64,000 bases of DNA from Pontibaca methylaminivorans (lineage in GTDB: Bacteria; Pseudomonadota; Alphaproteobacteria; Rhodobacterales; Rhodobacteraceae), in assembly GCF_900156525.1 (NCBI RefSeq), contig NZ_FTPS01000001.1:682001-746000 (forward strand), given 5' to 3'. The translations under genes were made by a program, and so were the position numbers. Every line of letters begins with the position of its first letter. Within the stretch, counting starts at the first letter, position 1. Below the pieces are notes generated by a model. The model searched no databases. It saw only the letters and a list, made by a program, of their open reading frames with translations, and was not told the origin of the DNA. Positions 61,207 through 64,000 of the stretch are shown in pieces.

Positions 61207-61521
61207 ATGACAGCCAGAGCGCCGAAATTCAGCATAACCCCGGAAAGCCGCCCGGTGCTGCCGCGCTATGTGACGCTGAAACACGACCGGATGCGCGAAC
61301 GCTGGCTGCTGCTGGCGCCCGAGCGGATTCTCATCCCCGACGACATCGCGGTCGAGGTGCTGAAGCTCTGCGACGGCAGGGCGACGGTGCAGGATCTCGT
61401 CGTCACGCTCGCGGCCCGCTACAGCGCGCCCGAAAGCACGATCATGCAGGACGTGACCCATATGCTGCAGGGGCTTGCCGACAAGGGTTTCCTTGTCGAA
61501 ACGAAGGAGGTCGCATCATGA
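61207..61521 (+). CDS. pqqD: PqqD, PqqA chaperone
   Basis: 104-aa RRE-domain protein that binds PqqA and delivers it to PqqE. Conserved LPRYVTLKHDRMRERWLLLA, LIPDDIAVEVLKLCDG and FLVE at the end. ATG 61207 lies 13 bp after pqqC with GGGGG before it. Stop overlaps pqqE (ATGA). Confidence 0.95.
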   Translation: MTARAPKFSITPESRPVLPRYVTLKHDRMRERWLLLAPERILIPDDIAVEVLKLCDGRATVQDLVVTLAARYSAPESTIMQDVTHMLQGLADKGFLVETKEVAS

Positions 61522-62717
61522 CCGAGAACCGGCCCGGAAGCATCGAACCGGACAAATCCTCCCCCTACGGCCTGCCGCTTTCGGTTCTGGCCGAGATCAC
61601 CCATCGCTGTCCGCTGCAGTGCCCCTATTGCTCGAACCCGGTCGAACTCGAACGTGCGAAAGGCGAACTCACCACCGAGGAATGGCACCGCGTGCTCGGG
61701 GAACTGGCCGATATGGGCGTGCTTCAGATCCATTTTTCGGGCGGCGAGCCCACCGCGCGCAAGGATCTGGTCGACCTCGTGCAGCGCGCGACCGATGTGG
61801 GGCTTTATTCCAACCTCATCACCTCGGCGGTGCTGCTTGGCCGCGAGCGGCTGAAGGCGCTTTACGATGCGGGGCTCAGCCATGTGCAGATCAGCTTTCA
61901 GGGCAGCGAGGATGCGCTCGCGAACCGCATCGGCGGCTACAGGCGGGGCCATCAGAAAAAGCTCGAGGCGGCGCGCTGGACCCGCGAGGTCGGGCTGCCG
62001 CTTACCGTGAATGCGGTGATGCACCGCCAGAACCTGCACCAGCTTCCCGACATGATCGACATGGCGGTCGAACTGGATGCCGCCCGGCTCGAGGTCGCCA
62101 ATGTGCAGTATTACGGCTGGGCGCTGAAGAATCGCGCTGCCCTGATGCCGACCTATCGCCAGCTTGAAGAAACCACCCGCATCGTCGAAGAGGCCCGCGA
62201 GCGCCTCGCCGGCATACTGGAAATCGACTATGTGATTCCCGATTACTATGCCAAGCGGCCCAAGAAATGCATGGGCGGCTGGGGTCGGCAGTTCTTCAAC
62301 ATCTCGCCCTCGGGCAAGGTTCTGCCCTGTCACGCGGCCGAAACCATCACCGGCCTCCGCTTCGATTCGGTGCGCGACCACTCATTGGCCTGGATCTGGG
62401 ACAATTCTCCTGCCTTCAACCTTTATCGCGGCACCGACTGGATGCCCGAGCCCTGCCGCAGTTGTCCGATGAAGGAAGAGGATTACGGCGGCTGCCGCTG
62501 CCAGGCATTCGCCCTTACGGGAAATGCCGCCAGCACCGACCCGGCCTGCGAACTTTCGCCCCTGCACGAAGAGATTTTCGCCATGGCCGCCGAAGAGGCC
62601 GAGGGCGAACAGAACCGTTTCGTCTATCGCAATTTCGTCGGTGGAACGCCCGAACGGGATCCCGCCGCCGATGCGCCCGCCGCGCAGACCCCGGCAACGG
62701 AGAAGGAAAATACCTGA
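61518..62717 (+). CDS. pqqE: PqqE, radical-SAM PqqA cross-linking enzyme
   Basis: 399 aa. The radical-SAM cluster CxxxCxxC is Cys31/35/38 (HRCPLQCPYCSNP), with FSGGEPTARKDL next. The C-terminal SPASM part carries KKCMGGWGR, PCHAAETITG, PCRSCPMKEEDYGGCRCQAF. Forms the C-C bond between Glu16 and Tyr20 of PqqA, assisted by PqqD. The last ~30 residues are a Pro/Ala/Glu tail. Confidence 0.96.
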   Translation: MTENRPGSIEPDKSSPYGLPLSVLAEITHRCPLQCPYCSNPVELERAKGELTTEEWHRVLGELADMGVLQIHFSGGEPTARKDLVDLVQRATDVGLYSNLITSAVLLGRERLKALYDAGLSHVQISFQGSEDALANRIGGYRRGHQKKLEAARWTREVGLPLTVNAVMHRQNLHQLPDMIDMAVELDAARLEVANVQYYGWALKNRAALMPTYRQLEETTRIVEEARERLAGILEIDYVIPDYYAKRPKKCMGGWGRQFFNISPSGKVLPCHAAETITGLRFDSVRDHSLAWIWDNSPAFNLYRGTDWMPEPCRSCPMKEEDYGGCRCQAFALTGNAASTDPACELSPLHEEIFAMAAEEAEGEQNRFVYRNFVGGTPERDPAADAPAAQTPATEKENT

Positions 62718-62724
62718 CGACAGC

Positions 62725-63696
62725 ATGAAGCCGGCCCCGGGCCCGGGGCTCCTGAGCGCCGGACACGTTCCGGTCGGCGAGGGGCATGACATCTATGTCG
62801 AAACATCGGGCGATCCCGGCGGGGTGCCGGTCGTTTTTCTGCATGGCGGCCCGGGCAGCGGCTTTCGCGCCGAACAGCGCCGGCTGTTTCCCCCGGATGC
62901 CTTTCTCGTGATGTTCGACCAGCGCGGCGCCGGACAGAGCCGCCCGGCACGCAGCCGGATCGACAACACCACCGTTCACCTGATCGCCGACATGGAACAT
63001 CTGCGCGACCGTCTCGGCATCCGGCGCTGGATCGTGACCGGCGGTTCCTGGGGGGCGACGCTTGCGCTGGCCTATGCCGAACGCCATGCCGAGCGCGTCG
63101 CGGGGCTGGTGCTGCGCTCGGTGTTCCTCGGCACCCGGCAGGAACTGGACACCGCCTTCCTGCACAACCCGGCGCTGTTTCACCCGGACCTGCATCGCGA
63201 CTTTCTGGCGCTGCTGCCACCATCCGAACGCGGTGATCCGCTGCCCGCCTACTGGGCGCGCATCCTCGGGCCGGACATGGCCGAAAGCCGCCGCTTTGCC
63301 CATGCCTGGCACGACACCGAGCGGATCCTTTCGGTCATCGCGCCAGCGCAAGCGCGGCTGGACCCGGCGGCGCTGAACGATCCAGCCCGCCCCCTGCCCG
63401 CGACGCCCTTCATGGAGGCGCATTATTTCAGCCACGGCTGTTTTCTGGACCACCGCCCGCTGCTTGAGAACGCCGCTGCGCTGCATGGCATTCCGGGAAT
63501 CCTCATCCAGGCGCGCCACGACCTGCTGTGCCCGCCCGCGACCTCCCATGCGCTGGCCGCGCGCTGGCCGGACGCCGAAATCCGCCATGTGGAGCAGGCC
63601 GGCCATTCGGTGAGCGACGGCGCGACGGCGGAGGCGCTCAAAGCGGCCATTCGCGACATGTCAGCCCGCATCGTGACTGCCCCTGCTGTGCCATGA
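62725..63696 (+). CDS. Prolyl aminopeptidase-like S33 hydrolase linked to pqq
   Basis: 323-aa alpha/beta hydrolase of the proline iminopeptidase group: VVFLHGGPGSGFRAEQRRLF (oxyanion HGGPG), MFDQRGAGQSRPA, nucleophile elbow VTGGSWGATLALAYAERH (GGSWG), and a late His in VEQAGHSVSDG. It starts 7 bp after pqqE and overlaps the M16C gene, so it belongs to the pqq operon. Trimming of PqqA or of its leader fragments is plausible, since PqqA has Pro at positions 6 and 12. Confidence 0.85.
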   Translation: MKPAPGPGLLSAGHVPVGEGHDIYVETSGDPGGVPVVFLHGGPGSGFRAEQRRLFPPDAFLVMFDQRGAGQSRPARSRIDNTTVHLIADMEHLRDRLGIRRWIVTGGSWGATLALAYAERHAERVAGLVLRSVFLGTRQELDTAFLHNPALFHPDLHRDFLALLPPSERGDPLPAYWARILGPDMAESRRFAHAWHDTERILSVIAPAQARLDPAALNDPARPLPATPFMEAHYFSHGCFLDHRPLLENAAALHGIPGILIQARHDLLCPPATSHALAARWPDAEIRHVEQAGHSVSDGATAEALKAAIRDMSARIVTAPAVP

Positions 63697-64000
63697 CCCG
63701 CACCGCCCATCCGGGGTTTGCCGGGATCGAGCGGCGCGACCTGCCCGAGATCGGGGCGCGCGCCCTGCACCTGCGCCATATCCGCACCGGCGCGGATGTG
63801 ATCTTTCTGCAGGACGGCGACAGCACCCGGAGCATCGCCATCGCCCTGCGCACCCGACCCGAGGATTCCAGCGGCGTCGCCCATGTGCTGGAACACTGCG
63901 TGCTTTCTGGATCGCGCGCCTATCCGGGCGCCCAGCCCTTTGCAGACCTGCTGAAAACTTCGCTCCACAGCCATCTGAACGCCGCGACATTTCCCGATTT
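63693..64000 (+). CDS. M16C presequence-protease-like metallopeptidase (5' part)
   Basis: Only the first ~102 residues are in the window; the gene runs past 64000. The inverted zinc motif HxxEH is visible as HVLEHCVLSGSRAYP (His64, Glu67, His68), followed by FADLLKTSLHSHLNAATFPD, which matches PreP-like M16C proteases rather than the paired M16B PqqF/PqqG enzymes. Starts by ATGA overlap with the S33 hydrolase. As the last visible gene of the pqq operon it is a candidate PqqA-processing protease. Confidence 0.85.
   Translation, partial: MTRTAHPGFAGIERRDLPEIGARALHLRHIRTGADVIFLQDGDSTRSIAIALRTRPEDSSGVAHVLEHCVLSGSRAYPGAQPFADLLKTSLHSHLNAATFPD

Overview
The window is high-GC DNA with short intergenic gaps, many 4-bp ATGA overlaps and an alphaproteobacterial gene repertoire. 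It is most likely from a methylotrophic member of the Rhodobacteraceae, Paracoccus-like. Supporting signs are the small-RNA/DUF1127 locus next to the dcw cluster, a tRNA-His lacking a usable G-1, RpoH, CarD, the DUF6476/DUF6324 and FYDLN families, a Suv3-type helicase, and an mxaZYX - mxaFJGIRSACKL layout like that described for Paracoccus denitrificans.

Layout. (1) 1-5538, minus strand: start of the division/cell-wall (dcw) cluster, mraZ-rsmH-ftsL-ftsI-murE-murF. (2) 5539-7131: a gene-poor RNA-rich stretch. It holds a probable UpsM-like RNA from the mraZ leader, a perfect DnaA box, a DUF1127 gene (ccaF1-like) and a chain of hairpins carrying CCTCCTCCC-type loops that matches the Rhodobacter CcsR sRNA locus. 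(3) 7132-18826: uvrD, pyruvate carboxylase, tRNA-Gly(GCC), a GntR regulator with a metallopeptidase, an FYDLN-type acidic protein, tRNA-Ala(GGC), a long inverted-repeat element, a small ATPase and a KefB/C antiporter. (4) 18833-33144: cobT and cobS, divergent, separated by about 12.5 kb of creatinine-catabolic genes: LysR regulator, creatinase, NCS1 permease, creatininase, MHS-type MFS transporter, GATase1/AraC regulator and heterotetrameric sarcosine oxidase soxBDAG. (5) 33248-45551: housekeeping genes including carD, fdxA, an S4 protein, a Suv3-like helicase, a TPR protein, SCP2, a lysophospholipase, pepF, a DksA/TraR zinc finger, rpoH, rluD, tRNA-His and small DUF proteins. (6) 45950-64000: a methanol-oxidation block, with the mxaZYX regulatory genes divergent from mxaFJGIRSACKL, then a LysR regulator, pqqABCDE, a prolyl-aminopeptidase-like hydrolase and the start of an M16C (presequence-protease-like) peptidase that runs off the window.

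How the genes fit together. Creatininase and creatinase convert creatinine to creatine and then to sarcosine plus urea. Sarcosine oxidase then gives glycine and a one-carbon unit (5,10-methylene-THF or formaldehyde). MxaF(J)GI oxidises methanol to formaldehyde in the periplasm with PQQ, which the pqq operon supplies. Both blocks therefore feed one-carbon metabolism. RpoH at about 43 kb is a likely sigma factor for the ccaF1/CcsR-like locus at 6.4 kb, because the Rhodobacter sphaeroides counterpart is RpoHI/HII dependent. That link is inferred and not shown here.

No transposase, integrase, phage gene, rRNA or CRISPR array was seen. The least explained features are the RNA region upstream of mraZ, the creatinine block inside the cob pair, the protease pair attached to pqq, a ~130-bp nested inverted repeat at 15.6 kb, and two copies of a dispersed TTCTTCTGGC-type repeat.
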